In this document: piece by piece, positions 5,539-5,582 of the stretch
How positions within the stretch are numbered: position 1 is the first letter of the stretch
Layout: each line of letters begins with the position of its first letter
NCBI GenBank assembly: GCA_904501865.1
Contig: CAJGCF010000079.1
Span: 1-5,582, forward strand
Direction of reading: 5' to 3'
DNA: 5,582 bases
From: an uncultured Clostridia bacterium
Lineage (GTDB): Bacteria; Bacillota; Clostridia; Oscillospirales; CAG-272
Made by a program: the position numbers and the translations under genes
Notes under the pieces: model-generated
What the model saw: the letters and a program-made list of their open reading frames with translations, nothing else
The model's database searches: none
What the model was told of the DNA's origin: nothing

Positions 5539-5582
5539 CAATTGCGACGGAAGCTCAAAAAAATGGCAAAATAACTTTTGAA

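Noticed and set aside
5539..5582. A terminator or next gene after glgD, suggested by CAAAA-TAAC-TTTTG at 5567-5580.
   Set aside because: The hairpin has only five A/T-rich base pairs and no T-run after it, and the ATG at 5564 stops after three codons. The stretch is too short to judge.

Overview
The window looks like chromosomal DNA from a low-to-mid-GC Clostridia-type Firmicute, plausibly a gut Oscillospiraceae or Christensenellales relative. The reasons are a glgC-glgD pair (GlgD is essentially a Firmicutes subunit), strong AGGAGG-type Shine-Dalgarno sites, textbook sigma-A promoters, and holB followed by a gene that could be ricT/yaaT. The lineage is an inference from gene content; there is no rRNA or other marker here.

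Layout. Minus strand, left side: holB (DNA polymerase III delta' subunit, 123-1154), followed at the left edge by the first 25 codons of another gene with an Arg/Asn-rich start (1-77). A 319-bp divergent intergenic region (1155-1473) holds two back-to-back sigma-A promoters. Both match TTGACA-17-TATAAT exactly and both have a TG-extended -10. Plus strand, right side: a glycogen operon made of a GlgB-family protein (1474-3162), glgC (3209-4393) and glgD (4408-5538), with gaps of 46 and 14 nt, each gene with its own Shine-Dalgarno. The last 44 bases hold no recognisable gene or terminator, so the operon may continue (glgA would be the usual next member, but it is not visible).

How the genes work together. 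GlgC makes ADP-glucose from glucose-1-phosphate and ATP. GlgD is the GlgC-like regulatory subunit that has lost its catalytic residues. The most interesting item is the first gene. It is clearly a glycogen branching enzyme homologue, with a CBM48 domain, recognisable GH13 barrel segments and an intact C-terminal beta domain. However, seven of the eight residues normally invariant in branching enzymes are replaced, including the nucleophile (Pro283), the acid/base (Asp312) and the transition-state Asp (Lys368), and the active-site loops are shortened. The reading frame is intact and the non-catalytic motifs are well kept, so it reads as a pseudoenzyme rather than a decaying gene. Two of the three visible glycogen proteins are therefore predicted non-catalytic homologues of pathway enzymes. 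A glycogen-binding, scaffold or regulatory role for the first is my inference.
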